64,000 nucleotides of DNA, taken from Methylophilus sp. 5. Its GTDB lineage: Bacteria > Pseudomonadota > Gammaproteobacteria > Burkholderiales > Methylophilaceae. The notes beneath the pieces are model-generated. The model worked only from the letters and a program-made list of their open reading frames with translations, made no database searches and was not told the DNA's origin. The stretch lies in NCBI RefSeq assembly GCF_000515275.1, contig NZ_KI911560.1:2108001-2172000 (forward strand), read 5' to 3'. A program made the position numbers and the translations under genes. Position 1 is the stretch's first letter; each line of letters starts with the position of its first letter. Below are positions 47,064 through 56,802 of the stretch, in pieces.

Positions 47064-47997
47064 ACTGATTGCAAAGTATTTTACGCGGCCGGTGCAGGCC
47101 GACTTAGGCGTGGGCGATGATGCCGCGCTGATTCGCGTGCGGCCCGGTTATCAATTGGCAGTTTCGGCAGATATGTCAGTGGCCGGCACCCATTTTTTTG
47201 CCGAGATTGATCCGTTTGCGATTGGCTGGAAGGTATTGGCAGTAAATGTCAGTGATATGGCTGCCATGGGGGCCGAGCCAAGATGGGCGACGCTGTCGAT
47301 TGCTTTGCCCGAGATTAACGAGCCATGGTTGCAGGGGTTTAGTGCAGGGTTGTTTGCCTGTGCTGATGCATTTGGCGTGTCACTCGTTGGCGGGGACACC
47401 ACGCGCGGGCCGTTGAACATTGCCATCAATATCATGGGTGAGGTGCCGCAAGGCGAGGCACTGCAACGTAACGGCGCCCAAGCGGGCGATGATGTCTGGG
47501 TCAGTGGCACGCTAGGGCAGGCCGCGTTGTGGCTGCAGCATCGTTTAAACACACTAAATTTACACGCAGAAGATGTCGCTATGCTGGCCACTGCCATGCA
47601 TCACCCACAACCACGGGTGGCGTTAGGGCTGGCCTTGCGCGGCATTGCCACGGCGGCGCTGGATATTTCGGATGGTCTGCTTGCTGATTTGACGCATATT
47701 CTGCAGGCATCCGCCACCGGCGCTGAGTTAGATTGGCTTGCCATGCCCAAACCTGTGTTGCAACATTCTCCAGTGAGCGAGTCTTTGCTACAGCAGGCCG
47801 TGTTGGCGGGGGGCGATGACTATGAGTTATGTTTTACAGCAGCGCCGCAGCATAGAGACAGTTTGTATGCACTGTCTACTCAGCTTGATTTGCCATTAAG
47901 CCGGATTGGACACATCACCGCGAGTACTGGTTTGCAGGTGTTTAATGGTCAGGTGCACATCGACTTATCGCAGAAAGGCTATCAGCATTTTGGCTAA
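47050..47997 (+). CDS. thiL: Thiamine-monophosphate kinase ThiL
   Basis: ThiL phosphorylates thiamine monophosphate to the active diphosphate cofactor. The 315 residues belong to the AIR-synthase fold: AEFELIAKYF, VGDDAALIRVRPG, SADMSVAGTHFFAEIDPFAIGWK, SVGGDTTRG-like 'LVGGDTTRGPL', and VLAGGDDYELCF near residue 255. No ATG fits; the GTG at 47050 gives the family N-terminus (VAEFELIAKYF). It overlaps the VanZ-like gene and is overlapped by pgpA. Thiamine diphosphate is also needed by transketolase, a key enzyme of the ribulose monophosphate pathway in methylotrophs. Confidence 0.95.
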   Translation: MAEFELIAKYFTRPVQADLGVGDDAALIRVRPGYQLAVSADMSVAGTHFFAEIDPFAIGWKVLAVNVSDMAAMGAEPRWATLSIALPEINEPWLQGFSAGLFACADAFGVSLVGGDTTRGPLNIAINIMGEVPQGEALQRNGAQAGDDVWVSGTLGQAALWLQHRLNTLNLHAEDVAMLATAMHHPQPRVALGLALRGIATAALDISDGLLADLTHILQASATGAELDWLAMPKPVLQHSPVSESLLQQAVLAGGDDYELCFTAAPQHRDSLYALSTQLDLPLSRIGHITASTGLQVFNGQVHIDLSQKGYQHFG

Positions 47998-48487
47998 TCA
48001 ACCCTGGCAATCACAGCCACCCAGTTGGCGCTTGCTGTTGTCGCATCCTTTGCATTGCCTGAGTTTTGGTCTGGGCACGGGCTTGTCGCCCAAAGCGCCG
48101 GGCACTGTTGGCACGCTATTGGGTTTTCCGCTGTATTGGCTATTAATGCATTTGCCGTTGGCACAACAGTGGCTTAGCCTGGGCGTGTTATTTTTACTCG
48201 GCATCTGGTGTTGTGAAGTCACCGGGCGTGCGCTGGGGGTGAGTGATCACGGCGCCATCGTCTGGGATGAAGTCGTTGCCATGGCGGCGGTGCTAATCAC
48301 GGTGCCATTAACGCTGGCATGGGGCTTGGCAGCCTTTGCCAGCTTTCGCCTGTTTGATATCTGGAAACCTTTTCCAATCGGCTGGGTAGACCGTCGGGTG
48401 AAAGGCGGGCTGGGTGTGATGCTGGATGATGTGCTGGCTGCCGTGATGGCCGTGCTGGTATTGCAGCTCGCGCAAAGGCTATTGTGA
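47990..48487 (+). CDS. pgpA: Phosphatidylglycerophosphatase A PgpA
   Basis: PgpA removes phosphate from phosphatidylglycerol phosphate at the inner membrane. The chosen form has 165 residues and about four helices: LHCLSFGLGTGLSPKAPGTVG, EVTGRALGVSDHGAIVWDEVVAMAAV, LFDIWKPFPIGWVDRRVKGGLGV and MLDDVLAAVMAVL. The metal-binding acidic residues of the DHGxIVWDE motif are intact. The best start is TTG at 47990, inside the last codons of thiL, because it gives the family N-terminus; in-frame ATG codons at 47906 and 47945 are less likely. Confidence 0.92.
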   Translation: MANQPWQSQPPSWRLLLSHPLHCLSFGLGTGLSPKAPGTVGTLLGFPLYWLLMHLPLAQQWLSLGVLFLLGIWCCEVTGRALGVSDHGAIVWDEVVAMAAVLITVPLTLAWGLAAFASFRLFDIWKPFPIGWVDRRVKGGLGVMLDDVLAAVMAVLVLQLAQRLL

Positions 48488-48972
48488 TGGCCTCTTTGCT
48501 TGAATTGAGTGCTGCCTTGGGTCAGGCGCTACAGGCAAAAGGCTGGCAACTGGCGCTGGCAGAATCTTGCACCGGTGGCATGGCTGCGCAAACGGTCACG
48601 GCGATTGCTGGTAGCTCCGCCTGGTTTGATCGCGGCTTTGTCACCTACAGCAATGCTGCAAAAACCGATATGTTGGGCGTGCCAGATAGTTTGATTGCCA
48701 AATATGGCGCGGTGAGCGAGCCAGTTGCGAGGGCGATGGCAATAGGGGCGCTACTACATAGTCAGGCGCAGATGAGTGGTGCGGTGACAGGCATTGCCGG
48801 GCCGGGTGGTGGCTCGCCGCACAAACCAGTCGGCACCGTGTGTTTTGCCTGGGCTTTACGTGAGGCCGATCATCTGGTGATAGAAACGTGTCATTTTGAA
48901 GGTGACAGAACGCAGATTCGCGAGCAGGCCGCCAGTTACTTGCTGGCAGGCGTGCTGCGATTAACAGGCTAA
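48487..48972 (+). CDS. pncC: Nicotinamide-nucleotide amidase PncC (CinA C-terminal family)
   Basis: A 161-residue protein of the CinA C-terminal family. It shows LAESCTGGMAAQTVTAIAGS, FDRGFVTYSNAAKTDMLGV, AVTGIAGPGGGSPHKPVGTVCFAW, and FEGDRTQIREQA. PncC hydrolyses nicotinamide mononucleotide to nicotinate mononucleotide, recycling NAD breakdown products. The start shares one base with the pgpA stop (TGATGG). Last gene of the mogA-to-pncC run. The N-terminal competence domain of full-length CinA is absent, which is usual for gammaproteobacterial and betaproteobacterial PncC. Confidence 0.95.
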   Translation: MASLLELSAALGQALQAKGWQLALAESCTGGMAAQTVTAIAGSSAWFDRGFVTYSNAAKTDMLGVPDSLIAKYGAVSEPVARAMAIGALLHSQAQMSGAVTGIAGPGGGSPHKPVGTVCFAWALREADHLVIETCHFEGDRTQIREQAASYLLAGVLRLTG

Positions 48973-48985
48973 TAGCGATTAAGCA

Positions 48986-49357
48986 CTAGCGGTGGTGATG
49001 GCCGTGACCATGGCCGTGGTGGCCGCCGCCGTTCCAACCTCCACCATTCCAGCCGCCGCCATTGAAATTGCGTGGGCCGTAGTTGTAACCACCATAGCCA
49101 CCGTTGCCATACGAAAACTGGATGAATCCAGGCGCCGGCTGCGGGTAAGCCACTGCGGGTACTCCATAAAAGTTACTTTGTGGGTGGCGATAAACAACCA
49201 CTGGCGGTGGCGCATAATAGACCGGCGGCGGTGCGTAGTAAGCGGGTGGATAAGGGTTGCCAACAACCACGCCGACAGACCAGTTATCTTGTGCTTGTGC
49301 GCTGAATGCGGCCAGGCCGCTCAGTGCTAATCCAAAAACGTATTTGACGATTTTCAT
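48986..49357 (-). CDS. Exported low-complexity protein with a His-rich end
   Basis: A 123-residue protein with a signal peptide (cleavage near AFSAQAQ, residue 22) and three low-complexity parts: a Pro/Tyr part (PPAYYAPPPVYYAPPPV), a Gly/Tyr/Asn part (GNGGYGGYNYGP) and a Gly/Trp/His part ending GGHHGHGHGHHHR. The last 11 residues hold seven histidines. No enzyme domain is visible. His-rich exported tails may bind nickel, zinc or copper, and Pro/Tyr-rich proteins of this type can be surface associated; neither is proven. It is convergent with pncC and stands alone. Confidence 0.8.
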   Translation of the reverse strand: MKIVKYVFGLALSGLAAFSAQAQDNWSVGVVVGNPYPPAYYAPPPVYYAPPPVVVYRHPQSNFYGVPAVAYPQPAPGFIQFSYGNGGYGGYNYGPRNFNGGGWNGGGWNGGGHHGHGHGHHHR

Positions 49358-49589
49358 AAATTCTCCTCATGCGGAAAACAAATCACTGCTCCCTGACTCG
49401 TTTAACGCGCATCTCATATCACGGTTGACACGCCCCAAGCTGAATGCAACAACGTGCAATCAGCGGCTCGAATTCATGGCTTCGCCATTTCACTGATGGT
49501 CGATTTATGAAATAATTAGAAGTTATTGTTTGAATTATATAGCGATTGTGAAAACAACGCATTTTTATTGGTCAAGGAAAGCAAACAGC

Positions 49590-50618
49590 ATGGATGACAA
49601 CAAAAGCAAAGCGCTTGCCGCCGCACTCTCTCAAATTGAAAAACAGTTCGGCAAAGGTTCCATCATGCGCATGGGCGATGGCGATATTGGCGAAGACTTG
49701 CAAGTGGTTTCCACTGGCTCGCTGGGCCTAGATATTGCGCTTGGCGTAGGCGGTTTGCCACGTGGCCGGATTGTTGAAATTTACGGCCCAGAATCCTCCG
49801 GTAAAACCACACTGACACTGTCCGCAATTGCCGAAATGCAAAAATTAGGCGGGGTTGCCGCGTTTATTGACGCCGAGCATGCCTTGGATCCGCAATATGC
49901 CGCCAAGCTGGGCGTGAATGTGCCGGAGTTGCTGATTTCTCAGCCGGATACCGGTGAGCAGGCGTTAGAAATTGCCGACATGCTGGTGCGCTCAGGTTCA
50001 GTAGATATTGTAGTCGTTGACTCGGTGGCGGCGTTAACACCGCGTGCTGAAATTGAAGGCGAAATGGGTGACAGTCACATGGGTTTACAAGCCCGTTTGA
50101 TGTCGCAAGCATTGCGTAAATTGACCGGTAATATCAAGCGTACCAATACGCTGGTGATCTTTATTAACCAGATTCGGATGAAAATTGGTGTCATGTTTGG
50201 CAACCCGGAAACCACCACTGGTGGTAACGCACTCAAGTTTTACTCTTCTGTGCGTTTGGATATCCGTCGTACTGGTGCGATTAAAAAAGGCGATGAAGTG
50301 ATTGGCGCCGAGACCAAAGTCAAAGTGATCAAAAACAAAGTGGCGCCGCCGTTTAAACAAGCTGAGTTTGACATCATGTATGGCGAAGGCATTTCTCGCC
50401 TGGGCGAAGTGATCGAGTTGGGCACCAACCTCAAACTGGTTGAAAAAGCGGGCGCCTGGTATAGCTATAACGGTGAAAAAATCGGCCAGGGTAAAGAAAA
50501 CGCCAAAGAATTCTTGCGTGAGAACCCAGCCATTGCGGCCGAGATTGAAGCTAAAATTCGCGATAACACGAAGGCCTTGGCTGATAGCATGCCAGCAGCC
50601 AGAGGCGAGGACGATTAA
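49590..50618 (+). CDS. recA: Recombinase A
   Basis: RecA drives homologous strand exchange and SOS induction. The 342 residues show [16 protein letters not shown], the Walker A box [45 protein letters not shown] and the L2 loop [15 protein letters not shown]. The start MDDNKSKAL at 49590 has an AAGGAA site; extra upstream codons to 49530 are unlikely. It precedes recX, as is usual. No consensus CTG-N10-CAG LexA box was found in the 90 bases before the start, although the region is AT-rich. Confidence 0.98.
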   Translation: MDDNKSKALAAALSQIEKQFGKGSIMRMGDGDIGEDLQVVSTGSLGLDIALGVGGLPRGRIVEIYGPESSGKTTLTLSAIAEMQKLGGVAAFIDAEHALDPQYAAKLGVNVPELLISQPDTGEQALEIADMLVRSGSVDIVVVDSVAALTPRAEIEGEMGDSHMGLQARLMSQALRKLTGNIKRTNTLVIFINQIRMKIGVMFGNPETTTGGNALKFYSSVRLDIRRTGAIKKGDEVIGAETKVKVIKNKVAPPFKQAEFDIMYGEGISRLGEVIELGTNLKLVEKAGAWYSYNGEKIGQGKENAKEFLRENPAIAAEIEAKIRDNTKALADSMPAARGEDD

Positions 50619-50623
50619 TTACA

Positions 50624-51097
50624 TTGCGGCAAGCGCCAGAAAAATCGCTGCGGCAGCGTGCGCTTGAACTATTAAGCAAGCGGGAGTACGCAGCGGCTGA
50701 GTTGGCGCAAAAGCTCAAGGGCTACGCCAGTGAGGCCGATGATGTTCCAGCCTTGATAGCCGACTTTCAGGCGCGGGGCTGGTTAAGCGATGCACGATAT
50801 GCCGAGCAAATGGTGCATGCGCGACAGTCCAAGTTTGGTGCGGCGCGGGTGGCACACGAATTACGCGAAAAAGGCGTAGATGACACCTTGATTGCCGAAG
50901 CCGTTGCCAGTTTGCAAGGCAATGAAGTAGAGCGCGCCAGAGAAGTCTGGCGCAAAAAGTTTAAAGCGGCCGCGACTACACGTGAAGAATGGGCAAAACA
51001 AGCCCGTTTTTTACAAAGTCGGGGGTTTACGTTTGAAGTCATTAAACATATTTTGAATAGACACGCAGAAGATGACAGTCCAAAAGACGACAGTTAG
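50624..51097 (+). CDS. recX: Regulatory protein RecX
   Basis: RecX binds RecA filaments and inhibits strand exchange. The 157 residues show [58 protein letters not shown] and [16 protein letters not shown]. The start is TTG at 50624, five bases after the recA stop; no in-frame ATG fits. A weak GAGG at 50605-50608 is the only ribosome-site-like sequence, which suits low expression relative to RecA. Its 3' end overlaps alaS by 26 bases. Confidence 0.93.
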   Translation: MRQAPEKSLRQRALELLSKREYAAAELAQKLKGYASEADDVPALIADFQARGWLSDARYAEQMVHARQSKFGAARVAHELREKGVDDTLIAEAVASLQGNEVERAREVWRKKFKAAATTREEWAKQARFLQSRGFTFEVIKHILNRHAEDDSPKDDS

Positions 51098-53723
51098 TTA
51101 CGGCAGCAACCCTTCCAGCAAGCAAATCCGCCAGGCTTTTCTGGATTTCTTTGCTTCCAAAGGCCATCAGGTAGTGACTTCCAGCTCGCTGGTGCCGCAC
51201 GGAGACCCGACCTTGCTGTTCACCAATGCGGGCATGAACCAGTTCAAAGACGTGTTTCTCGGCTTTGACAAACGCGCTTATACGCGCGCGGCTTCAGCAC
51301 AAAAATGTGTGCGCGCAGGCGGTAAACACAATGACCTCGAAAACGTCGGTTACACTGCGCGCCACCATACGTTTTTTGAGATGCTGGGCAACTTTAGCTT
51401 TGGCGACTACTTTAAGCGCGATGCGATTCAATTTGCCTGGGAGTTGCTGACTGGCGTCTATGCCTTGCCAAAAGAGCGCCTGATGGTGACGGTGTATGCT
51501 GAAGACGACGAAGCATATGACATCTGGCACAAAGAAATTGGCGTGCCTGCAGACAAAATTGTACGCATAGGCGACAACAAAGGCGCGCGCTATGCCTCAG
51601 ACAATTTTTGGATGATGGGCGATACTGGCCCTTGCGGCCCGTGTACAGAGATTTTTTACGACCACGGTGCCCATATTCCTGGCGGCCCGCCAGGTAGCCC
51701 CGATGAAGACGGTGACCGTTTCATTGAAATCTGGAACAACGTGTTCATGCAGTTTAACCGCGACGAAGCGGGTGTGATGCATCCATTGCCAAAGCCCTCA
51801 GTCGATACTGGCATGGGTCTGGAGCGTATTTCTGCTGTGCTGCAAGGCGTGCATGCCAACTACGAAATTGATTTGTTTCAGGCGCTGATTAAAGCAGCTG
51901 CGCGCGAAACCAAGACCGCTGATGTCAATAGCCCCTCACTCAAAGTGCTGGCTGACCATATTCGTGCCTGTTCTTTTTTAATTGCCGATGGCGTGATTGC
52001 AGGCAATGAAGGCCGTGGTTATGTGCTGCGCCGTATTATTCGCCGTGCGATTCGCCACGGTTACAAACTGGGCTGTCGTGCCGCGTTTTTCCATAAACTG
52101 GTGCCGGATCTGGTGAGTGAAATGGGCGAAGCTTATCCTGAGCTTGTGAGCAATCAGGCGCGTATTACCGAGATTCTCAAGCAGGAAGAAGACCGCTTTT
52201 TTGAAACGATTGAAAACGGTATGCAGATTCTTGAAACAGAATTAGCGACCAAGCCAGCCATCTTCAATGGCGACCTCGCCTTTAAACTGCATGATACGTT
52301 TGGCTTTCCATTAGATTTAACGGCCGATATTTGCCGTGAACGTGGCATTGTCGTCGATACTGCCGGGTTTGACGCCGCCATGGCGCGCCAAAAAGAGCAG
52401 GCACGTGCAGCCGGTAAATTTAAAATGGCGCTCAATCTCGAATACGATGGTCAGGCGACCACGTTTCATGGCTATGACCAATTAGAAACGCCAGCCAAGG
52501 TGCTGGCATTGTATAAAGATGGCAGCGCCGTGAGCAGCTTGAACGAAGGTGACCTAGCTGTAGTGGTGTTAGACAATACCCCGTTCTATGCCGAGTCTGG
52601 TGGCCAGATTGGTGATAGCGGCGAGCTCAAGTCTGCTAACGGTATTTTTGCTGTCGAAGACACACAAAAAATCCAGGCAGCGGTGTTTGGTCACCACGGT
52701 GTGCTCAAAACCGGTAGTTTGTCGGTTGGCGACACGCTGGCGGCCAAAGTGAATCTGCAGTCACGCGCCAGCACCATGCGCAACCACTCGGCGACGCATC
52801 TCATGCACAAAGCTTTGCGTGAAGTGCTGGGCGAGCATGTGCAGCAAAAAGGCAGCCTGGTTGATACCGAAAAAACCCGTTTTGACTTTGTGCATAATGC
52901 GCCAATGACGGATGAGGAGGTTGCCAGGGTTGAAGCCTTGGTTAATGCCGAGGTATTGGCAAACCAAGCGACACAAGCGCGTGTGATGGATATTGAGTCG
53001 GCGCAAAAAACCGGCGCCATGATGCTGTTTGGCGAAAAGTATGGTGACGAAGTGCGCGTGCTCGATATTGGTTCGTCGCGCGAGCTATGTGGTGGTACGC
53101 ATGTGAGTCGTACCGGTGATATTGGCTTGTTTAAAATCACGGCTGAAAGTGGTGTTGCTGCAGGCGTTCGCCGTGTCGAAGCGACAACAGGCGTAGGTGC
53201 ATTAAAGCTGGTGCAGGCACAGCAGGCGTTAATTAACCAGGCCGCCAGTGAGTTAAAAGCGCCTGCCCATGAGTTGCCCGCTAAAGTGGCGCAAGTGATG
53301 GATCACGTGAAGTCGCTAGAAAAAGAACTGGCGCGTTTAAAGTCTAAATTGGCGTCGTCGCAAGGGGATGACCTGGCGACGCAGGCCATGGATATTGACG
53401 GCGTGAAGGTGTTGGCGGCAGCGCTCGAAGGCGCGGATGCGAATGCCTTGCGTGAGACCATGGATAAACTTAAAGATAAACTTAAGTCTGCCGTCATTGT
53501 GTTAGCGAGTGTGGTTGACGGTAAAGTCAGCCTGGCGGCGGGCGTCACCAGTGACTTAACGGGCAAAATGAAAGCCGGTGAGTTGGTGAACCACGTTGCA
53601 GGCCAGGTGGGCGGCAAGGGCGGCGGCAAGCCTGATATGGCCATGGCAGGCGGCACTGAACCCGCCAACTTGCCGCAGGCACTGGCAAGCGTTACAGATT
53701 GGGTAAAAAATAAATTGAATTAG
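51072..53723 (+). CDS. alaS: Alanyl-tRNA synthetase
   Basis: AlaRS charges tRNA-Ala. The 883-residue chain has the usual order: class II catalytic domain ([20 protein letters not shown], then [15 protein letters not shown] and [14 protein letters not shown]), tRNA-recognition part, and editing domain ([20 protein letters not shown] with the zinc HxxxH, and [19 protein letters not shown]), ending in the C-Ala domain. Length is normal. It starts inside the recX 3' end, a known arrangement (recA-recX-alaS) in several betaproteobacteria. An inverted repeat begins at its stop codon. Confidence 0.97.
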   Translation: MTVQKTTVSYGSNPSSKQIRQAFLDFFASKGHQVVTSSSLVPHGDPTLLFTNAGMNQFKDVFLGFDKRAYTRAASAQKCVRAGGKHNDLENVGYTARHHTFFEMLGNFSFGDYFKRDAIQFAWELLTGVYALPKERLMVTVYAEDDEAYDIWHKEIGVPADKIVRIGDNKGARYASDNFWMMGDTGPCGPCTEIFYDHGAHIPGGPPGSPDEDGDRFIEIWNNVFMQFNRDEAGVMHPLPKPSVDTGMGLERISAVLQGVHANYEIDLFQALIKAAARETKTADVNSPSLKVLADHIRACSFLIADGVIAGNEGRGYVLRRIIRRAIRHGYKLGCRAAFFHKLVPDLVSEMGEAYPELVSNQARITEILKQEEDRFFETIENGMQILETELATKPAIFNGDLAFKLHDTFGFPLDLTADICRERGIVVDTAGFDAAMARQKEQARAAGKFKMALNLEYDGQATTFHGYDQLETPAKVLALYKDGSAVSSLNEGDLAVVVLDNTPFYAESGGQIGDSGELKSANGIFAVEDTQKIQAAVFGHHGVLKTGSLSVGDTLAAKVNLQSRASTMRNHSATHLMHKALREVLGEHVQQKGSLVDTEKTRFDFVHNAPMTDEEVARVEALVNAEVLANQATQARVMDIESAQKTGAMMLFGEKYGDEVRVLDIGSSRELCGGTHVSRTGDIGLFKITAESGVAAGVRRVEATTGVGALKLVQAQQALINQAASELKAPAHELPAKVAQVMDHVKSLEKELARLKSKLASSQGDDLATQAMDIDGVKVLAAALEGADANALRETMDKLKDKLKSAVIVLASVVDGKVSLAAGVTSDLTGKMKAGELVNHVAGQVGGKGGGKPDMAMAGGTEPANLPQALASVTDWVKNKLN

Positions 53724-53798
53724 CCGCTGATAAACGTAGATGAACGCAGATAACATCAACATTGTTAATGTCTGCGCTCCTCCGCGTGGATCTGCGGC
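53723..53798. repeat. Intergenic inverted repeat between alaS and lysC
   Basis: Left arm 53723-53752 and right arm 53769-53798 are inverted copies, 30 bases each with about 22 matching positions, around a 16-base loop. Both arms carry the phrase (T/A)GA(T)G-AACGCAGAT-type / ATCTGCGG. Such arms look like a dispersed repeat family known from many proteobacteria and cyanobacteria; other copies lie outside the window. Confidence 0.65.
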
Positions 53799-53824
53799 CA
53801 AAAGAAATGATTTAAGGAAACAGC

Positions 53825-55054
53825 ATGGCATTAATCGTACAAAAATATGGTGGTACCTCGGTAGCTAATCCTGAGCGTATCCGTAATGTGGCACGTCGTG
53901 TTGCACGCTATAAGGCAATGGGTCATCAAGTGGTCGTCGTGGTGTCGGCGATGTCTGGTGAGACCAACCGTTTGATTTCATTGGCGAAAGAAATCATGCC
54001 AGACCCCGATCCGCGCGAGCTGGATGTGATGGTGTCTACCGGTGAGCAGGTGACCATAGGCATGACTGCCCTGGCGCTGATGGAATTAGGCATTAAGGCC
54101 AAGAGCTATACCGGCACCCAAGTTAAAATTTTGACCGATGACGCTTTTAACAAGGCGCGTATTCTGGATATTGATCAGCACAACCTGAAAAAAGACCTCG
54201 ATGATGGCTACGTTTGTGTGGTGGCTGGTTTTCAGGGCGCAGATGCCAATGGCAATATCACCACCCTGGGCCGTGGTGGCTCTGATACCACGGGTGTAGC
54301 CCTGGCAGCCGCGTTGGGGGCTGATGAGTGCCAGATTTATACCGATGTGGATGGCGTGTATACCACTGACCCGCGCGTGGTGCCTGAGGCGCGTCGCCTG
54401 GAGAAAATCACCTTTGAAGAAATGCTGGAACTGGCTTCTCAAGGCTCCAAAGTATTGCAAATTCGCTCGGTTGAGTTTGCGGGTAAATATAAAGTTAAAT
54501 TACGTGTGCTCTCAAGCTTTGAAGAAGAAGGCGACGGCACACTGATCACATTCGAAGAAAATGAGGAAAACATGGAAGAGCCAATTATCTCCGGCATCGC
54601 CTTTAATCGCGATGAGGCGAAAATTACTGTGACCGGCGTGCCCGACAAGCCAGGCATTGCCTATCAAATTCTCGGCCCGGTGGCCGATGCTAATATTGAT
54701 GTCGATATGATTATCCAGAACGTCGGTGCAGATGGGTCCACTGACTTCACCTTCACCGTGCACAAAAACGAGATGGGCAAAGCGCTGAGCATTCTGCGCG
54801 ATAAGGTACAAGGCCATATCCAGGCGCGTGAAATCAGCGGCGACGATAAGATTGCCAAAGTGTCAGTGGTTGGTGTCGGTATGCGTTCACATGTTGGCAT
54901 TGCCAGCCAGATGTTCCGCACCTTGGCAGAAGAGGGCATTAATATTCAAATGATTTCAACCAGCGAAATTAAAATCGCGGTGGTGATCGAAGAGAAATAC
55001 ATGGAACTGGCTGTGCGCGTGTTGCACAAGGCGTTCGGTCTCGAGAATGCCTGA
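53825..55054 (+). CDS. lysC: Aspartate kinase LysC
   Basis: Aspartokinase catalyses the first step of lysine, threonine and methionine synthesis. The 409 residues have the kinase domain (LIVQKYGGTSVANPERIRN, DLDDGYVCVVAGFQGADANGN, LGRGGSDTTGVALAAALGADE, YTDVDGVYTTDPR) and two ACT domains in the last 140 residues (IAFNRDEAKITVTGVPDKP and VSVVGVGMRSHVGIASQMF), the usual layout for feedback-regulated enzymes. It has a TAAGGAA ribosome site and lies behind the alaS-lysC repeat, so whether alaS transcription reaches it is uncertain. Confidence 0.97.
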   Translation: MALIVQKYGGTSVANPERIRNVARRVARYKAMGHQVVVVVSAMSGETNRLISLAKEIMPDPDPRELDVMVSTGEQVTIGMTALALMELGIKAKSYTGTQVKILTDDAFNKARILDIDQHNLKKDLDDGYVCVVAGFQGADANGNITTLGRGGSDTTGVALAAALGADECQIYTDVDGVYTTDPRVVPEARRLEKITFEEMLELASQGSKVLQIRSVEFAGKYKVKLRVLSSFEEEGDGTLITFEENEENMEEPIISGIAFNRDEAKITVTGVPDKPGIAYQILGPVADANIDVDMIIQNVGADGSTDFTFTVHKNEMGKALSILRDKVQGHIQAREISGDDKIAKVSVVGVGMRSHVGIASQMFRTLAEEGINIQMISTSEIKIAVVIEEKYMELAVRVLHKAFGLENA

Positions 55055-55235
55055 TAGAAACGTGGAGTAAGTGGCTACGCGAGTGAGTTGCGGTGTTACT
55101 CGCGACGCAAAATGCGCATGTAGGCGATGTACATTGCAGTGTCTGTGTTTGGTATGCCGCAGTGCAAGTTTGTCTCACTCACTTATTTCATGTTTCCTTA
55201 GTAAATAAAGAAATAAAACATTCTTCTTTTTTGCG

Positions 55236-55264
55236 TTGATTTCTGAAGGGTTTTCACGTAGTAT
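55236..55264 (+). promoter_or_regulatory. Promoter of the tRNA-Ser gene
   Basis: TTGATT (55236-55241) and TAGTAT (55259-55264) have a 17-base spacer and lie about 85 bases upstream of tRNA-Ser. Between lysC and this promoter (55055-55235) no gene was found. Confidence 0.6.
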
Positions 55265-55347
55265 GGCGCCCTTCGATGCAGTAGCAATACTGCAAAGAGG
55301 GCAGCGTAAGCTGTGTTGGTTTTATTAGAACTTGATTGTTTTAATAA

Positions 55348-55441
55348 GGTGAGCTGGCCGAGTGGTCGAAGGCACTTCCCTGCTAAGGAAGCATATGGGC
55401 TTAAACCTGTATCGAGGGTTCGAATCCCTCGCTCACCGCCA
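55348..55441 (+). tRNA. tRNA-Ser (anticodon GCU)
   Basis: The cloverleaf is complete: acceptor GGTGAGC pairs with GCTCACC, discriminator G, encoded CCA end. The anticodon stem CTTCC/GGAAG holds the loop CTGCTAA with anticodon GCU (55382-55384), reading AGC/AGU. The long variable arm (about 15 bases) and 94-base length are typical of serine tRNA. T-loop TTCGAAT is present. Confidence 0.96.
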
Positions 55442-55561
55442 AAAACCTTGTTCCGCGAGGAGTTCGTTTTTGGTTATTTAGGCGGTTGGATGTGAATCCG
55501 CACCGCCACAAAGCAAGAAATCGTGTTATAATGTTTTTTTGTTGCAAAGCAACAAACCTTG

Positions 55562-55638
55562 GCGCCCGTAGCTCAGTTGGATAGAGTATTTGGCTACGAA
55601 CCAAAGGGTCGGGCGTTCGAATCGCTCCGGGCGCGCCA
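55562..55638 (+). tRNA. tRNA-Arg (anticodon ACG)
   Basis: Acceptor GCGCCCG pairs with CGGGCGC, discriminator G, encoded CCA. The anticodon stem TTTGG/CCAAA holds the loop CTACGAA with anticodon ACG, reading CGU (and CGC/CGA after A-to-I34 editing by TadA). T-arm GGGCG-TTCGAAT-CGCTC has one G-U pair. A TTTGTTGC/GCAACAAA hairpin lies just upstream. A terminator follows. Confidence 0.96.
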
Positions 55639-55643
55639 AAAAT

Positions 55644-55679
55644 AAAAAGCCTTGTTTCTTCGGAAGCAAGGCTTTTTTC
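55644..55679 (+). terminator. Terminator after tRNA-Arg
   Basis: AAAAAGCCTTGTTTC and GAAGCAAGGCTTTTTT pair around a very stable TTCG tetraloop (one G-U pair in the stem) and are followed by a T-run. Confidence 0.93.
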
Positions 55680-55827
55680 TTTTCTGCTTCCACTGAATAT
55701 TTGCTGCTTATTCGCAGGACTTGCTGCATGATCAATGCCGACTGTATGTATATTCTGCCGCGCTCAGCATAGCGAGAGGCATGGCAGGTATGGTATGCTT
55801 TAACTTTGTTTTTTCATTGGTGTTTCA

Positions 55828-56796
55828 GTGTCTCTTAATGCTTGTTTGGCGCGGATTGCAGACGATATGCAGCAGGTGGATGCCGTTATTCGCCAGTCTT
55901 TGTCATCCCAAGTTCCGCTGATTAATCAAATTTCGGAATACATCATTCATAGTGGTGGCAAGCGCTTGCGTCCGGCATTGGTCTTGATGTCTGGCGATTT
56001 GGCTGGTTCGGTTTCTCCGGCACATCATTCTTTGGCCGCTATTATTGAGTTTATTCACACGGCTACCTTGCTGCATGATGACGTGGTGGATGCGTCTGAG
56101 CTACGTCGCGGTAAATCGACTGCCAATCATGTCTACGGTAACCCAGCCAGTGTGCTGGTGGGTGATTTCTTATATTCGCGCGCGTTTCAGATGATGGTGA
56201 AGCTGCAAAATATGCGTGTGATGGAAATTTTGGCCGACGCGACCAATGTGATTTCTGAGGGCGAAGTGCTGCAATTGCTCAATGTGCGCAATATTGGCGT
56301 CAGTGAGCAGGATTATTTGCAGGTGATTCACTTTAAAACCGCCAAACTGTTTGAAGCAGCGACGCGTTTGGGCGCCGTGCAGTGTCAGGTCAATGCTGAG
56401 CAAGAAGCAGGCTTGGCGACATACGGTATGCATTTGGGCACGGCGTTTCAGCTGATAGATGATGTGCTGGATTTAACTGGCGACAGCGAAAAAATCGGCA
56501 AAACGCTGGGTAATGATCTGGCCGAAGGTAAAGTCACGTTGCCGATGTTGTACGCGATACAACAAGCACCGACTGCGCAAGCCGACCTGGTGAAGCAAGC
56601 GTTGCTGGAAGGGCAGGTATCCAAGCTGGATGCTGTGCTAGAGATTTTGCATGCCGTGAAGGCATTTGATTATGTGCGCGCCGTCGCACAAAAAGAAGCA
56701 CAGCTGGCCTGTGAGGCTTTGTCTGTATTTGCGCCAGCACCAGCCAAACAGGCCTTGCTGGATTTAGCAAACTTTTCTGTTAGCCGTCAGCAATAA
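55828..56796 (+). CDS. ispB: Octaprenyl diphosphate synthase IspB
   Basis: IspB extends farnesyl diphosphate to the octaprenyl chain used for ubiquinone-8. The 322 residues show SGGKRLRPALVLMSGDL, FIHTATLLHDDVVDASELRRGK with the first aspartate motif DDVVD, and GTAFQLIDDVLDLTGDSEKIGKTLGNDL with the second DDVLD. The start is GTG at 55828, giving the usual N-terminus MSLNACLAR; no strong ribosome site is present. It is convergent with a small unknown gene. In many betaproteobacteria ispB lies across from rplU-rpmA; here tRNA genes are upstream. Confidence 0.95.
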   Translation: MSLNACLARIADDMQQVDAVIRQSLSSQVPLINQISEYIIHSGGKRLRPALVLMSGDLAGSVSPAHHSLAAIIEFIHTATLLHDDVVDASELRRGKSTANHVYGNPASVLVGDFLYSRAFQMMVKLQNMRVMEILADATNVISEGEVLQLLNVRNIGVSEQDYLQVIHFKTAKLFEAATRLGAVQCQVNAEQEAGLATYGMHLGTAFQLIDDVLDLTGDSEKIGKTLGNDLAEGKVTLPMLYAIQQAPTAQADLVKQALLEGQVSKLDAVLEILHAVKAFDYVRAVAQKEAQLACEALSVFAPAPAKQALLDLANFSVSRQQ

Positions 56797-56802
56797 CTAA
56801 CT

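Noticed and set aside
55442..55561. Spacer between the two tRNA genes as a hidden tRNA or attachment site
   Set aside because: No third cloverleaf and no integrase or duplicate of a tRNA end was found; the TTTGTTGC/GCAACAAA hairpin and a TATAAT box explain it as processing or promoter sequence.
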